Source: an uncultured Roseovarius sp.
GTDB lineage: Bacteria; Pseudomonadota; Alphaproteobacteria; Rhodobacterales; Rhodobacteraceae
Assembly: GCA_951812895.1 (NCBI GenBank)
Contig: OX638333.1
Coordinates: 2,956,001-3,020,000 of the forward strand
DNA: 64,000 nt
Direction of reading: 5' to 3'
Under the pieces are notes generated by a model. It was given only the letters and a program-made list of their open reading frames with translations. It had not been told where the DNA came from and made no database searches. This document shows, piece after piece, positions 24,425 through 33,147 of this stretch (positions are counted from its first letter, which is position 1; each line of letters starts with the position of its first letter). The translations under genes were made by a program, and so were the position numbers.

Positions 24425-26902
24425 TCACTCCGCGGGTTCTGTTATGGCATCGGTTCTTGGCAGGGTACCCGCCGGATCATAAGCCGGTACGCCAAGGATA
24501 CGGCCCTTGCGCGGCTGGCCTGCGATTACGACTTCAATTTCCTGCCCCGGAACGTTTGCATGAGGTTTGATATAAGCAAAGGCCAGAATTTTGCCCACTG
24601 TATGCCCGTAGGCGACAGAGGCTGTAGAGCCAACGACTGCGCCATTCAAAAGCACCGCTTCGCCGCCGTGGCCATCTTCTATGCCGTCGGGTTCAATTTC
24701 GAGATAGGCGCAGATCCAGGGCATTGTACCATCTTCGGCCTGTTTGGCACTGATACGGGTCGCATCGGCGCCAAGATAGTCTTTGTCCAGCCGGGCGAAC
24801 CGCATAACATCGGCCTCTGGCAGGGTAACCTCGTTGGTGAGCTCGCCCGCGCCTTTGAACATTTTTTCCATACGCAGAGCGTTCATGGCAAAGCTGCCGT
24901 AGTCGGTAATGCCGTGCCGTTCCCCGGCGGCCCAGAGGGCATCGTAAACGGCCAGTGTGCTGTCGCGGGGAATGTGAAATTCCCATCCCAGTTCACCCGC
25001 GTAAGACATCCGGAAGGCCCAGACCGGTTGCCCGGCGACTTCGATTTCCTGTGCTGTGAGCCAGCGGAACCCTGCATTGGACAGGTCAGCATCGGTGCAT
25101 TGGCTGAGCACGTCGCGCGCTTTTGGTCCGTTGAGAGTGAGGGCGGCCCAGTCGTTGGAGCGCAGGACAACATCGACGTTTTCGGTGTTTCGTTGGTGGT
25201 TCAGGTGATCCAGCAGGCGCTGTTCGAAGAAGGCGGCGCAGACGAGGTAATAGCGTCCTTCCCCCAGTTTCACGACCGTGGTTTCAAGCTCGATCCGTCC
25301 GCGGCGATTTAGGATGTGGGTGAGGGTGATGCCGCCCGTTTTTTGCGGCAGCTTGTTGGCGACCAGCCGGTCCAGCAACTTTTCCGCATCAGGACCGGCG
25401 ACCTCTACCTTTGTGAAGGCAGAGATATCCATAATTCCAACGGCCTCGCGCACGGCCTTGCACTCAATCCCAACCATGCTGTGCACGGTGTTGCGGCGAA
25501 AGCTGTAGTGATCGTGCTGTTCAACTCCGTCTCGGGCAAACCAACGCGGGCGTTCGTGGCCGAAAACCTCTTCGTAAACCGCACCTTTTTCCTTGAGACG
25601 GTCGTAGAGCGGTGAGGGTTTTATCGGGCGCCCGGCGAGGCGGTTGAAGTGAGGGAAAGGTATTTCATGGCGAAGGCAGTAATCTTCTTTTGCTTTAACG
25701 ACTTGCCACTCTTTATCCGCGTAGTTTCCAAACCGGCGCGGGTCGTATTCGCGCATCGAAATATCAGCTGCGCCATGCACCATCCAGCGGGCCAATTCGC
25801 GGGTCAGGCCCGGGCCCCAGCCGATGCCGATCTGAGTGCCGCAGCAGCACCAGTAATTACGTACGCCGGGCGCCGGGCCAATCAGCGGGTTGCCGTCGGG
25901 TGGGTGTGAAATGGCCCCGTGGACTTCGCGCGCGATGCCAAGGTCAGCAAAGATGGGCATGCGGTTCAGGGATTCTTCGAGCCAGGGCATGATCCGGTCG
26001 TAATCTGCGTCGAACAACCAGTTTTCGTAATCCCATGGGCATTCATCAAGCCAGACCGCATTTGGATTTGCCTTTTCATAGATCCCGATCAGGCCGCGCT
26101 TTTGTTCCATGCGGATATAACCGGAAACCTTTTTGTCATCACGGATTACCGGAAGTTCGCTTTCCAGATCTTTGAATTCAGGGACATTATCGGTGACAAA
26201 ATAGTGGTGCGTCATCGACGTCATCGGCAATTGCAACCCGGACCATTCACCCATCTGCCGGGCATAGGTGCCGCCTGCATTGACCACATGCTCGCAAGTG
26301 ATTGTGCCTTGTTCCGTCTCCACCTGCCATTCGCCATTGTCCATCTGAGTGATGTTTGTGGCCTGGCATTTGCGAATTATACGCGCGCCCAATTGGCGGG
26401 CACCGGCGGCCATGGCCATGGTCACGTTGGTGGGGTCGACGTGGCCGTCATCTGGCGTATGCAGCGCGCCAAGCACGCCGTCGAGGTTATAGAATGGATG
26501 CAATTCTGCAATTTTTTCAGCGCCTACCAGCTCGATATTGAACCCCAATGAGCGCCCAACGGACAGGGTATGGCGGAGCCAGTCCATCTCGTCCGCCGTA
26601 TAGGCCAGCCGGAAAGAGCCGCAGCCATGCCAGGTGACCGCCTGACCGGTTTCGGCCTCGAGCCCGCCGGAATAAAGGCCGATGTTGTAGTCCACACATT
26701 TGCCCAGACCAAAAGAACTGGTGGAATGGGTGATCTGTCCCGCGGCATGCCAGGTGGATCCGCTGGTCAGCTCTGCCTTTTCCAGCAGAACCACATCAGG
26801 TCCCCAGCCTTCATGCGCGAGGTGGTAGGCAAGGCCGACCCCCATCACGCCACCGCCAACAATGACCACGCGGGCGTGGCTGGGGAAAGTTTTTTCGGAC
26901 AT
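24425..26902 (-). CDS. Dimethylglycine/sarcosine dehydrogenase-like FAD and folate demethylase
   Basis: 825 residues: N-terminal DAO domain with VGGGVMGVGLAYHL, then SGSTWHAAG whose His corresponds to the covalently flavinylated His of dimethylglycine dehydrogenase; a middle FAO_M region; C-terminal GcvT-type tetrahydrofolate domain (about 430-760, KVEVAGPDAEKLLDRL, GELGWEFHIP, NALRMEKMFKGAGEL) and a GcvT C-terminal barrel. Such enzymes strip N-methyl groups oxidatively and pass the one-carbon unit to tetrahydrofolate. It is not DmdA, which lacks the FAD half. First gene of the minus-strand operon, reading away from rpiR. Probable role: later demethylation after the Rieske step on a betaine. 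Confidence 0.88.
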   Translation of the reverse strand: MSEKTFPSHARVVIVGGGVMGVGLAYHLAHEGWGPDVVLLEKAELTSGSTWHAAGQITHSTSSFGLGKCVDYNIGLYSGGLEAETGQAVTWHGCGSFRLAYTADEMDWLRHTLSVGRSLGFNIELVGAEKIAELHPFYNLDGVLGALHTPDDGHVDPTNVTMAMAAGARQLGARIIRKCQATNITQMDNGEWQVETEQGTITCEHVVNAGGTYARQMGEWSGLQLPMTSMTHHYFVTDNVPEFKDLESELPVIRDDKKVSGYIRMEQKRGLIGIYEKANPNAVWLDECPWDYENWLFDADYDRIMPWLEESLNRMPIFADLGIAREVHGAISHPPDGNPLIGPAPGVRNYWCCCGTQIGIGWGPGLTRELARWMVHGAADISMREYDPRRFGNYADKEWQVVKAKEDYCLRHEIPFPHFNRLAGRPIKPSPLYDRLKEKGAVYEEVFGHERPRWFARDGVEQHDHYSFRRNTVHSMVGIECKAVREAVGIMDISAFTKVEVAGPDAEKLLDRLVANKLPQKTGGITLTHILNRRGRIELETTVVKLGEGRYYLVCAAFFEQRLLDHLNHQRNTENVDVVLRSNDWAALTLNGPKARDVLSQCTDADLSNAGFRWLTAQEIEVAGQPVWAFRMSYAGELGWEFHIPRDSTLAVYDALWAAGERHGITDYGSFAMNALRMEKMFKGAGELTNEVTLPEADVMRFARLDKDYLGADATRISAKQAEDGTMPWICAYLEIEPDGIEDGHGGEAVLLNGAVVGSTASVAYGHTVGKILAFAYIKPHANVPGQEIEVVIAGQPRKGRILGVPAYDPAGTLPRTDAITEPAE

Positions 26903-26996
26903 GTCGATTTTTCCTCGTGAGAGAGTCGCGAATTTGCTCGACAGCGTATTCGAACAATTGTACCATCGTCAATCATGAATGATACAAATGTACAAT
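26903..26996. promoter_or_regulatory. Divergent promoter region with a TTGTAC inverted repeat
   Basis: The 72-bp gap between the two divergent operons holds an ATTGTAC half-site (26957-26963) matched by GTACAAT (26990-26996), which lies inside the first codons of rpiR; TTGTACCAT (26958-26966) also pairs with ATGATACAA (26979-26987) with one mismatch. This is the natural place for RpiR autoregulation and control of both operons. Confidence 0.55.
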
Positions 26997-27862
26997 CAAC
27001 AGTTTTGGAGCGCCTGACGGACGAGTGGGAGGCGCTGACCCCAGAGGCACAAAAGGCGGCGCGCTATGTGCTTGAGAACCCGCAGGATGTGGGGATTTCT
27101 TCGGTGCGCGAAATCGCCGTGGCGGCCAAAGTAAAGCCCAACACATTCGTGAGAATGGCCCGGCAGGTGGGGTTCGAGGGTTACGATGATTTTCGAGAGC
27201 CGTTTCGCGAGGCGATCCGGCGTGGCACGGTCAGTTTTCCCGACCGGGCCCGGTGGTTGCAGGAGATCAGCAAATCCGGTGATCTGGGTGGGCTTTATGC
27301 CGATCTGCTGGGGGCCGCGATTCGGAATATCGAAGATACGTTTGCGGGAATAAGTGCGAACCAGTTGAAATCGGCTGCCGAAGCGGTTTGGAATTCGCGT
27401 TATGTGTATACTCTTGGCGTGGGTGTGAACAATTCAAACGCCAGCAACTTTACCTATCTGGCCAGCACCGGCATGACGCAGTTTCATGCCATTCCGCGCC
27501 CCGGTTCGACCGCGACCGATGATCTGGCGTGGGCTGACAAACGCGATGTGCTGATTGCAATGACCTGCAGCCCGTTCCGGACCGAGGTAATCGAGGCCGT
27601 GCGCATTGCGCGCGAACAAGGTGTGACGGTTGTTAGCATTTCGGACAGCCCGGCCAGCCCGATCATTCTGCAGGCACATCACGGGTTTGTTGTGGCGGCA
27701 GATACGCCCCAGTTCTTTCCGTCATCGGTGGCAACAATTGCCTTGCTCGAAACTCTGTTAAGCTTTGTCATCGCGGTGGCGAGCGATGAGATTGTGGAGC
27801 GTGTCGCCACATTTCATAAACGTCGTCATCAACTGGGAATTTATCAGGAGGAGCCGGAATGA
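26975..27862 (+). CDS. RpiR-family transcriptional regulator (HTH + SIS)
   Basis: 295 residues. N-terminal HTH_6 domain (about 10-85) with the recognition-helix segment VREIAVAAKVKPNTFVRMARQVGF; C-terminal SIS domain (about 135-275) with YTLGVGVNNSNASNFTYL and ISDSPASPI, a sugar-phosphate-like fold that senses a small effector. RpiR proteins mostly repress or activate adjacent catabolic genes. The position between two divergent operons, with inverted TTGTAC repeats at its start, supports local control. The stop overlaps the ATG of the Rieske gene (ATGA, 27859-27862), so regulator and oxygenase are translated together. GGAGGAG precedes that junction. Confidence 0.9.
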   Translation: MNDTNVQSTVLERLTDEWEALTPEAQKAARYVLENPQDVGISSVREIAVAAKVKPNTFVRMARQVGFEGYDDFREPFREAIRRGTVSFPDRARWLQEISKSGDLGGLYADLLGAAIRNIEDTFAGISANQLKSAAEAVWNSRYVYTLGVGVNNSNASNFTYLASTGMTQFHAIPRPGSTATDDLAWADKRDVLIAMTCSPFRTEVIEAVRIAREQGVTVVSISDSPASPIILQAHHGFVVAADTPQFFPSSVATIALLETLLSFVIAVASDEIVERVATFHKRRHQLGIYQEEPE

Positions 27863-28950
27863 ACGCACCATTGGTTCATTCACTTGAGGCGCGGTATTAC
27901 ACCGACCCGGAGATTTTTGCGCAGGAAATGAGCGGCCTGCTGGCCCGGACATGGCAATTGGCCGGCCATGTCAGCCAGGTGCGCGAAACGGGCGACTATT
28001 TTGCCTTTGAAATTGCGGGGGAAAGCCTGTTTTGCATCCGGGGGCGGGATGGCGAAATTCGGGCATTTTATAACGTGTGTCAGCACAGGGCGCATCAGCT
28101 GGTGCAGGGCACGGGCAATACACGGGTGGTGGTTTGCCCTTATCACGCCTGGACCTATGAGCTGACCGGCCAGTTACGGGCAGGGCCGAACATCAAATCC
28201 GTGCCGGGATTTGACCGCGATAAAATTTGCCTGACAGAGGTGCGATGCGAGGATTTCAATGGGTTTATCTTCGTCAATCTGGACCCGGATACCGTGCCGA
28301 TGGATGAATGGTTTCCCGGCGTGCGCGATGAAATTCGCGCCTATGTGCCAAATATAGATGCGTTGGCGCCGTTGGAATGGGTGGAAATCCGTGAAAACTG
28401 TAACTGGAAGGTTTCTGTCGAGAACTACTCTGAATGCTATCACTGTCCGATCAACCACCAGACTTTCGCAGAAGGGGTGGTCAAGCCCGAGACCTATGAC
28501 ATTCAGCCCGATGCAGGTGGGGGCTATGTGCTGCGCCATACGACCGAATGTCAGGCGCTGGATCAGATGAGCTATCCGATTGATATGTCGGTGCCGCATG
28601 CGGGCGATTATCAGAGCTGGTTTTTATGGCCGATGGTCAGTTTTCAGTGTTATCCGGGCAATGTGCTGAACACCTATCACTGGCGCGCCCATGATGTGGA
28701 TCACTGTACTGTTTGGCGGGGCTGGTACACCGAAGGGGGTGTCGAAAGCGAGGTGGTCCGTGCGTTGGCGGTGCAGGATCGCGAGACCACGGTAGAGGAA
28801 GATATTCATTTGGTTGAGAGCGTGTACCGTGGTTTGAAATCAAAGGGTTACAAGCCTGGCCCGCTGGTGTTGGACCCCAAATGCGGGGTGAATTCGGAGC
28901 ATTCTATAGAACGGTTGCAGCAATGGATGCGGGAGGCTGTGGATGGGTAG
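27859..28950 (+). CDS. Rieske non-haem iron oxygenase, betaine/carnitine demethylase-like
   Basis: 363 residues. Rieske cluster ligands Cys74-x-His76 and Cys93-x-x-His96; mononuclear iron His195 and His200 in SECYHCPINH. The residue bridging the two centres is Glu192 rather than the common Asp, a trait I recall from carnitine oxygenase CntA and proline betaine demethylase Stc2, which act on quaternary amines. A third iron ligand should be an acidic residue in the EEDIHLVESV helix. It hydroxylates an N-methyl group that leaves as formaldehyde, or cleaves a C-N bond. A reductase partner is needed and no FNR-type reductase is visible nearby. Substrate expected: a betaine. Confidence 0.88.
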   Translation: MNAPLVHSLEARYYTDPEIFAQEMSGLLARTWQLAGHVSQVRETGDYFAFEIAGESLFCIRGRDGEIRAFYNVCQHRAHQLVQGTGNTRVVVCPYHAWTYELTGQLRAGPNIKSVPGFDRDKICLTEVRCEDFNGFIFVNLDPDTVPMDEWFPGVRDEIRAYVPNIDALAPLEWVEIRENCNWKVSVENYSECYHCPINHQTFAEGVVKPETYDIQPDAGGGYVLRHTTECQALDQMSYPIDMSVPHAGDYQSWFLWPMVSFQCYPGNVLNTYHWRAHDVDHCTVWRGWYTEGGVESEVVRALAVQDRETTVEEDIHLVESVYRGLKSKGYKPGPLVLDPKCGVNSEHSIERLQQWMREAVDG

Positions 28951-29024
28951 ACCGGGGTTTGCCCCGGCTGCGGCGGATGCAGGGGTGAGCTCCGGTTTAA
29001 ATCTTGACGAGAGGGCAATTGTTC

Positions 29025-29450
29025 GTGGCTGAGCTGACTGGCAGATGTTTTTGTGGCGCAACGCGATGGCAATCCGAAGGAGAGATGCTTTGGTCGTCCC
29101 TGTGCCATTGCGAAGATTGTCGTCGCGCGGCGTCTTCGGATTATGTGAGCTGGTTTGGAGTGGAGAAGTCCAATACACGCTGGGAGGGGCCGCGCAGAAC
29201 CTACGTATCCTCGCCCGGTGTGACGCGCAGTTTTTGCGGCGAGTGCGGCGCACCGATGTCTTTTGAGACAGAGGTTTTTCCGGAAGAAACCCATCTTTAT
29301 GCCGCGACTTTGGATGGTCCGTCGCTCTATGAGCCAACGGCGCATATTTTCTGGTCCGAGCGTCTGCCATGGGTGCAGGTTTGTGACGACCTGCCAAAAC
29401 ATGAAAAGGGTCTGCAGGCGGCGGCGAAGGCGGGAGAAAAGCTGTTATGA
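29025..29450 (+). CDS. Gfa-like (glutathione-dependent formaldehyde-activating family) zinc protein
   Basis: About 141 residues. Zinc ligands of the Gfa/CENP-V fold are visible as CFCGATRW, CHCEDCRR and CGECGAPMSF. I prefer GTG 29025 because GAGAGGG lies 9 nt upstream; a TTG at 29004 opens the same frame. Members bind zinc and some link glutathione to formaldehyde. Since the neighbouring Rieske and DMGDH-like enzymes should release formaldehyde during demethylation, a detoxifying or carrier role fits, but most family members have no proven activity. Confidence 0.82.
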   Translation: MAELTGRCFCGATRWQSEGEMLWSSLCHCEDCRRAASSDYVSWFGVEKSNTRWEGPRRTYVSSPGVTRSFCGECGAPMSFETEVFPEETHLYAATLDGPSLYEPTAHIFWSERLPWVQVCDDLPKHEKGLQAAAKAGEKLL

Positions 29451-29479
29451 TCGACCATTTCAAGATACGGACTGCCTAA

Positions 29480-30118
29480 GTGGTGCCCCGGGTTGAAGTC
29501 TACTACTCGCTGCAGAGTGACTATTGTTACTTTCTGCTTGATCGGCTGATTGGGTTGGCCGGGCAAGGGGTTGAGGTGGACATTCGTCCGGTTCTTGGCG
29601 GTCTTATCCGTATCCCGGAGCGATACCGCGATCGCGATGCGCTGGAGCAGTCCTATTTCCAAACAGATACACAGCGCGAGGCAGCGTTTTTGGCGCTGCC
29701 GTATGCCTATCCGGATCCATCTCCGATCCGGATGAAACGCGGATCGCTGTGGGTTGCTGAGGCTGAGCAGCCACTGAATGAGTATATCAACAGATTATAT
29801 GCCGGCGCGGCGCGGGCTGGCCGGGCATTGCCTTTTCTGGATCATGTTGGACGGATGCTGTGGGATGGCTCTACGCCCGGTTGGGACAAAGAGATGCATC
29901 TAGAGCGCGCGATGGCGCGGGCCGGGCTGGAAATAGCGGCGGTGTTGGCTGAGACGCCGTGGGAGGTGGCGAAGGCGTTGCTGAATGCCAATGCGGCGGC
30001 GATGCTGGAGGCTGGGCATTGGGGTGTGCCCTTGATGGTTTATGAGGAGGAGCCGTTTTACGGGCAGGATCGGTTCGATCAGCTGGTTTGGCGGATGAAA
30101 GAACGGGGAGATTTATAA
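29480..30118 (+). CDS. DsbA-fold 2-hydroxychromene-2-carboxylate isomerase-like protein
   Basis: 212 residues, thioredoxin-like fold of the DsbA/HCCA isomerase group. The N-terminal VEVYYSLQSDYCYFLLDRL takes the place of the SPYSYL glutathione-binding loop, and a helical insert follows. No CxxC pair is present, so it is not a disulfide oxidoreductase. Related kappa-class GSTs use glutathione to catalyse isomerisation. Starts at GTG 29480, a second GTG follows at 29483. Its stop shares a base with the next ATG (TAATG), so the two are translated as a pair. Function in this operon unknown. Confidence 0.75.
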   Translation: MVPRVEVYYSLQSDYCYFLLDRLIGLAGQGVEVDIRPVLGGLIRIPERYRDRDALEQSYFQTDTQREAAFLALPYAYPDPSPIRMKRGSLWVAEAEQPLNEYINRLYAGAARAGRALPFLDHVGRMLWDGSTPGWDKEMHLERAMARAGLEIAAVLAETPWEVAKALLNANAAAMLEAGHWGVPLMVYEEEPFYGQDRFDQLVWRMKERGDL

Positions 30119-30942
30119 TGTTGATGCCGGATGAGTGGAGACCAGAGCACAAGCTGTTCCCCTATCAGGTGGGCTTTACCTGCCCCCCGTTTGATTATGA
30201 TGCGGCGCCCTCTGACTTTCTACGTATGGCACCGGACAGCGTGGGTGTGCATGGCTGGATGCTGCATGTGCCGAATTATGTGCATGGGCTGGACCAGAGA
30301 AAGCAAAACTTCGGGATGCTTGAGGATTTCGTGCATTGCATGGCGCGCAACGGGGTTGATGTCGCGGGGCAGGTGGGCAGCAACTGGGTTCATGCGAGCG
30401 GTCTGGGCGTCGAGGGAATTCGCCAGCATTGTGAGGATCTGAGCGACAAGTATGGTGTGCAGTTCCATATGGCCGGATATGCCATGGTCGAGGCGTTGCG
30501 CGAGATGAATGTGGAGAAGGTGGCGCTTAACGCGGCCTATCACTGGCCGGAATGGTGGCAGGGGACAGCGGGCTTCCTGAAAGAGGCCGGGTTTGACGTG
30601 CTTTACGCCGGAAATTTTCATGATCAGGGCTGGTTTGAAAGCCAGGAGGCTGTGAATGAGTGCCGTTGGGTGTTTGAGGGTGATCTGGCGGTGAAATCTT
30701 TCGAATATGTGGCTGAACAAGCGCCGGAGGCTGATGCCTATCTGATCAACGGGATGTGCAATTTCCGCAGCGGACCGAACGGCCTGCCGCAACGCCCGCT
30801 GCATCTGACGCGGGAAATCGAGGCGCGTTTGGGCAAACCGCTGATCGCGCATGACACGGCACTTTACTGGCGCATTTTCAAATCACTGGGCCTTGCCCCG
30901 GTTTCACCTCAGGGAAAATTGTTGGGGTCTCTGCATGCATAA
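30118..30942 (+). CDS. Asp/Glu racemase-superfamily protein (maleate isomerase/arylmalonate decarboxylase-like)
   Basis: 274 residues. Two-domain racemase-like pattern: an N-terminal half with VDVAGQVGSNW and a second half with INGMCNFRSG, matching the CTN catalytic-Cys loop of maleate isomerase. The first Cys position is Ser-Asn here (GSNW), so only one of the usual two Cys is present; arylmalonate decarboxylases also use a single Cys of this half. Likely chemistry is isomerisation or decarboxylation of a small di-acid. Start ATG 30118 overlaps the previous stop (TAATG); its own stop lies inside the next gene. No similar protein named from memory. Confidence 0.7.
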   Translation: MLMPDEWRPEHKLFPYQVGFTCPPFDYDAAPSDFLRMAPDSVGVHGWMLHVPNYVHGLDQRKQNFGMLEDFVHCMARNGVDVAGQVGSNWVHASGLGVEGIRQHCEDLSDKYGVQFHMAGYAMVEALREMNVEKVALNAAYHWPEWWQGTAGFLKEAGFDVLYAGNFHDQGWFESQEAVNECRWVFEGDLAVKSFEYVAEQAPEADAYLINGMCNFRSGPNGLPQRPLHLTREIEARLGKPLIAHDTALYWRIFKSLGLAPVSPQGKLLGSLHA

Positions 30943-31675
30943 AATCGTAGCTCTCTGGGCCGTTCCACGGTCTACGTCAACAGCGTTTGAATGGATGATG
31001 CGCCAGCGTGGCGATCTGGATTGTTTACATGAACCTTTTGGTGAGGCCTGGTATCAGGGGGATGCGCCGCTGTGGTTTTTTTACGAACCCGGAGGTGTCC
31101 GAACCCCGGGCCTGACCATGGAGCGTGTCTGGGAAGATATCCAGGCTCGTGCCGCGAAAGGGCCCGTATTTCTTAAGGATTTTCCCCATTATATCAATCA
31201 CTTCTCCACACCAGAGTTTCTGGCACATTTCACCCATGCGTTTTTGATCCGCGATCCGATCAAGACCATTACGTCGGTCTATAACAAGTGGCCCGATTTT
31301 CACGAGGGCGAGGTTGGATTCCCAGAGCAACGCGCGTTGTTCGAACTGATTTGGGCCATCAACGGGGCTCCGCCGCCGGTGATCGACAGTGATGATTTGC
31401 TGGAGAATCCACACGATATGACCCGTGCCTTTTGTGACGCCGTGGACATTCCATTCATTCCCGAGGCGTTGAGTTGGGAACCCGGAGGTGATCCGTCTGA
31501 ACATAGCTGGTGGGATGGCGGATCGTTTCATGCCAACCTGGCCAAATCCACTGGCCTTGTGCCGCAAAAACGCAAATATGTGGAACTGGATGACACACCG
31601 TCCAGAGTGCAGCAGGTTTATCGCCGGATGAAGCCGCATTATGATCGGCTTTATGCGCATCGAATTCAACTCTGA
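30935..31675 (+). CDS. Sulfotransferase-like P-loop protein
   Basis: 246 residues. N-terminal ALWAVPRSTSTAFEWMMRQ resembles the 5'-phosphosulfate loop of PAPS sulfotransferases, and FLIRDPIKTITSVYNKW corresponds to the 3'-phosphate-binding segment. ATG 30935 overlaps the previous stop by 8 bp. The enzyme should transfer sulfate from PAPS, or belong to a related kinase-like branch; its acceptor is unclear in a betaine-catabolic setting. It is the third sulfotransferase-fold gene in the window but is much different from the pair at 38359-40052. Confidence 0.75.
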   Translation: MHKIVALWAVPRSTSTAFEWMMRQRGDLDCLHEPFGEAWYQGDAPLWFFYEPGGVRTPGLTMERVWEDIQARAAKGPVFLKDFPHYINHFSTPEFLAHFTHAFLIRDPIKTITSVYNKWPDFHEGEVGFPEQRALFELIWAINGAPPPVIDSDDLLENPHDMTRAFCDAVDIPFIPEALSWEPGGDPSEHSWWDGGSFHANLAKSTGLVPQKRKYVELDDTPSRVQQVYRRMKPHYDRLYAHRIQL

Positions 31676-31684
31676 AGAGGCATC

Positions 31685-33136
31685 ATGACGCGGGTTAAGC
31701 CGTATTGGCAGAACTATATTGATGGCGCATGGGTCGATGGTGGTGCGGGTCGGGTAGAAGTGATCAATCCCGGTTCAGGCGACGTTCTGGCGGAACATGC
31801 GCTGGCTGATGAGACGGATGTTGACCGTGCAGTGCACGCCGCGAAACGGGTGCATGAAAGTGGTGCTTTGCCCGCGATGCGTCCGGTGGAGCGGGGCCGA
31901 ATGGTGCAGGCGATGGGGCGCTATCTGCTTGATCACATTGATGAAGTCGCACGAATTCTTACGCTGGAGCAGGGCAAGCCACTGTGGGAGGCCCAACATG
32001 AGATTGCCGGGGCAGCAAGGTATTTTGAGTATTATGGCAATCAGGCTGAAACGTTGGAAGGACGGTCAATCCCGCTTGGCTCCGGCTACTTCGATTTCAC
32101 TCATTATGAGCCCTATGGAGTTTCTGCCCAGATCATCCCGTGGAATTTTCCGGTGGAGATGACGGCGCGGTCATTGTCGGCAGGTTTGGCGACCGGGAAC
32201 GCCTGTGTGGTTAAAACGCCAGAGCTGACACCGCTGTCGAGCTGGGTCTTTGCGGATGCGGCAGAGGCAGTCGGTTTGCCCAAAGGTGCGGTTAATGTTT
32301 TGTGCGGTTGGGGCCATCAAGCAGGTGCAGTTCTAAGTGCGCATAAAGATGTCAATCAGATCGTGTTCACCGGTTCCGTAAAAACCGGTATCGCCATAGC
32401 AACCGCCGCTGCACAGAATGTTGTGCCTTGTGTGCTGGAGTTGGGCGGTAAATCGGCGGCGATTGTGTATGACGATGTTGATCTGGATGCGTTCGAGATA
32501 GATATCAGGCAGGGGATATTTAAAAATGCCGGGCAGGTGTGTTCGGCAATGAGTCGTGTACTGGTGCATCAAAACCGCCATGACGATGTGGTGGACCGCG
32601 CGGTAAAGATCGCAAAATCACTGTCGGTGGGTCCGGGGAGTGAACGGGTAGAAGCGGGTCTGAACATGGGGCCTATGGTCAGCATGGCACAGCGCGATAG
32701 GGCCGTGGCGATGGTGGCAGAGGCTGAACGGCAGGGCGCAAATATTGCGACAGGCGGGCGACGTATGAATATTCCCGGTGCGTTTCTTGAACCAACAGTT
32801 CTAACAGATGTGTCGCCTGAGATGACGATCGCTCAGGAGGAGGTTTTCGGTCCTGTTCTGTCGATCATTCCATTCCAAGATGAATCGCAGGCCATCGAAA
32901 TTGCAAACGGCACAGAATATGGGCTGGTTGGGGGTGTTTTTACTCGTGATCTGGACCGTGCGACTCGGGCGGCTCAACGAATTCGAGCTGGGCAAATATT
33001 TGTAAATCAATGGTTTGCCGGTGGTGTTGAGACGCCGTTTGGCGGTTATGGAAAGTCCGGGTATGGCCGGGAAAAAGGCCGAGAAGCATTACTGAATTAT
33101 GTGCAAACCAAAAATGTCGCAATCAGCATCAAGTAA
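31685..33136 (+). CDS. NAD(P)-dependent aldehyde dehydrogenase (betaine-aldehyde dehydrogenase-like)
   Basis: 483 residues, full-length ALDH. Catalytic Cys in NAGQVCSAMSR, general-base Glu in LELGGKSA, NAD loop FTGSVKTG, and PWNFPVEM. It oxidises an aldehyde to the acid. The sequence is closest in character to betaine-aldehyde and semialdehyde dehydrogenases. It starts 9 bp after the sulfotransferase-like gene with GAAGAGG upstream, so it belongs to the same operon. Likely substrate: an aldehyde made by the demethylation or transamination steps; identity not readable. Confidence 0.92.
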   Translation: MTRVKPYWQNYIDGAWVDGGAGRVEVINPGSGDVLAEHALADETDVDRAVHAAKRVHESGALPAMRPVERGRMVQAMGRYLLDHIDEVARILTLEQGKPLWEAQHEIAGAARYFEYYGNQAETLEGRSIPLGSGYFDFTHYEPYGVSAQIIPWNFPVEMTARSLSAGLATGNACVVKTPELTPLSSWVFADAAEAVGLPKGAVNVLCGWGHQAGAVLSAHKDVNQIVFTGSVKTGIAIATAAAQNVVPCVLELGGKSAAIVYDDVDLDAFEIDIRQGIFKNAGQVCSAMSRVLVHQNRHDDVVDRAVKIAKSLSVGPGSERVEAGLNMGPMVSMAQRDRAVAMVAEAERQGANIATGGRRMNIPGAFLEPTVLTDVSPEMTIAQEEVFGPVLSIIPFQDESQAIEIANGTEYGLVGGVFTRDLDRATRAAQRIRAGQIFVNQWFAGGVETPFGGYGKSGYGREKGREALLNYVQTKNVAISIK

Positions 33137-33147
33137 GGGGTCCGCTC

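Noticed and set aside
23792-25312. 506-codon plus-strand frame across the MDR and DMGDH-like genes
   Set aside because: Opposite to two clear enzymes; no domain seen in the translation.
24425-26902. DMSP demethylase DmdA
   Set aside because: The gene has a full DAO FAD half with the His-flavin motif; DmdA is only a GcvT-like protein.
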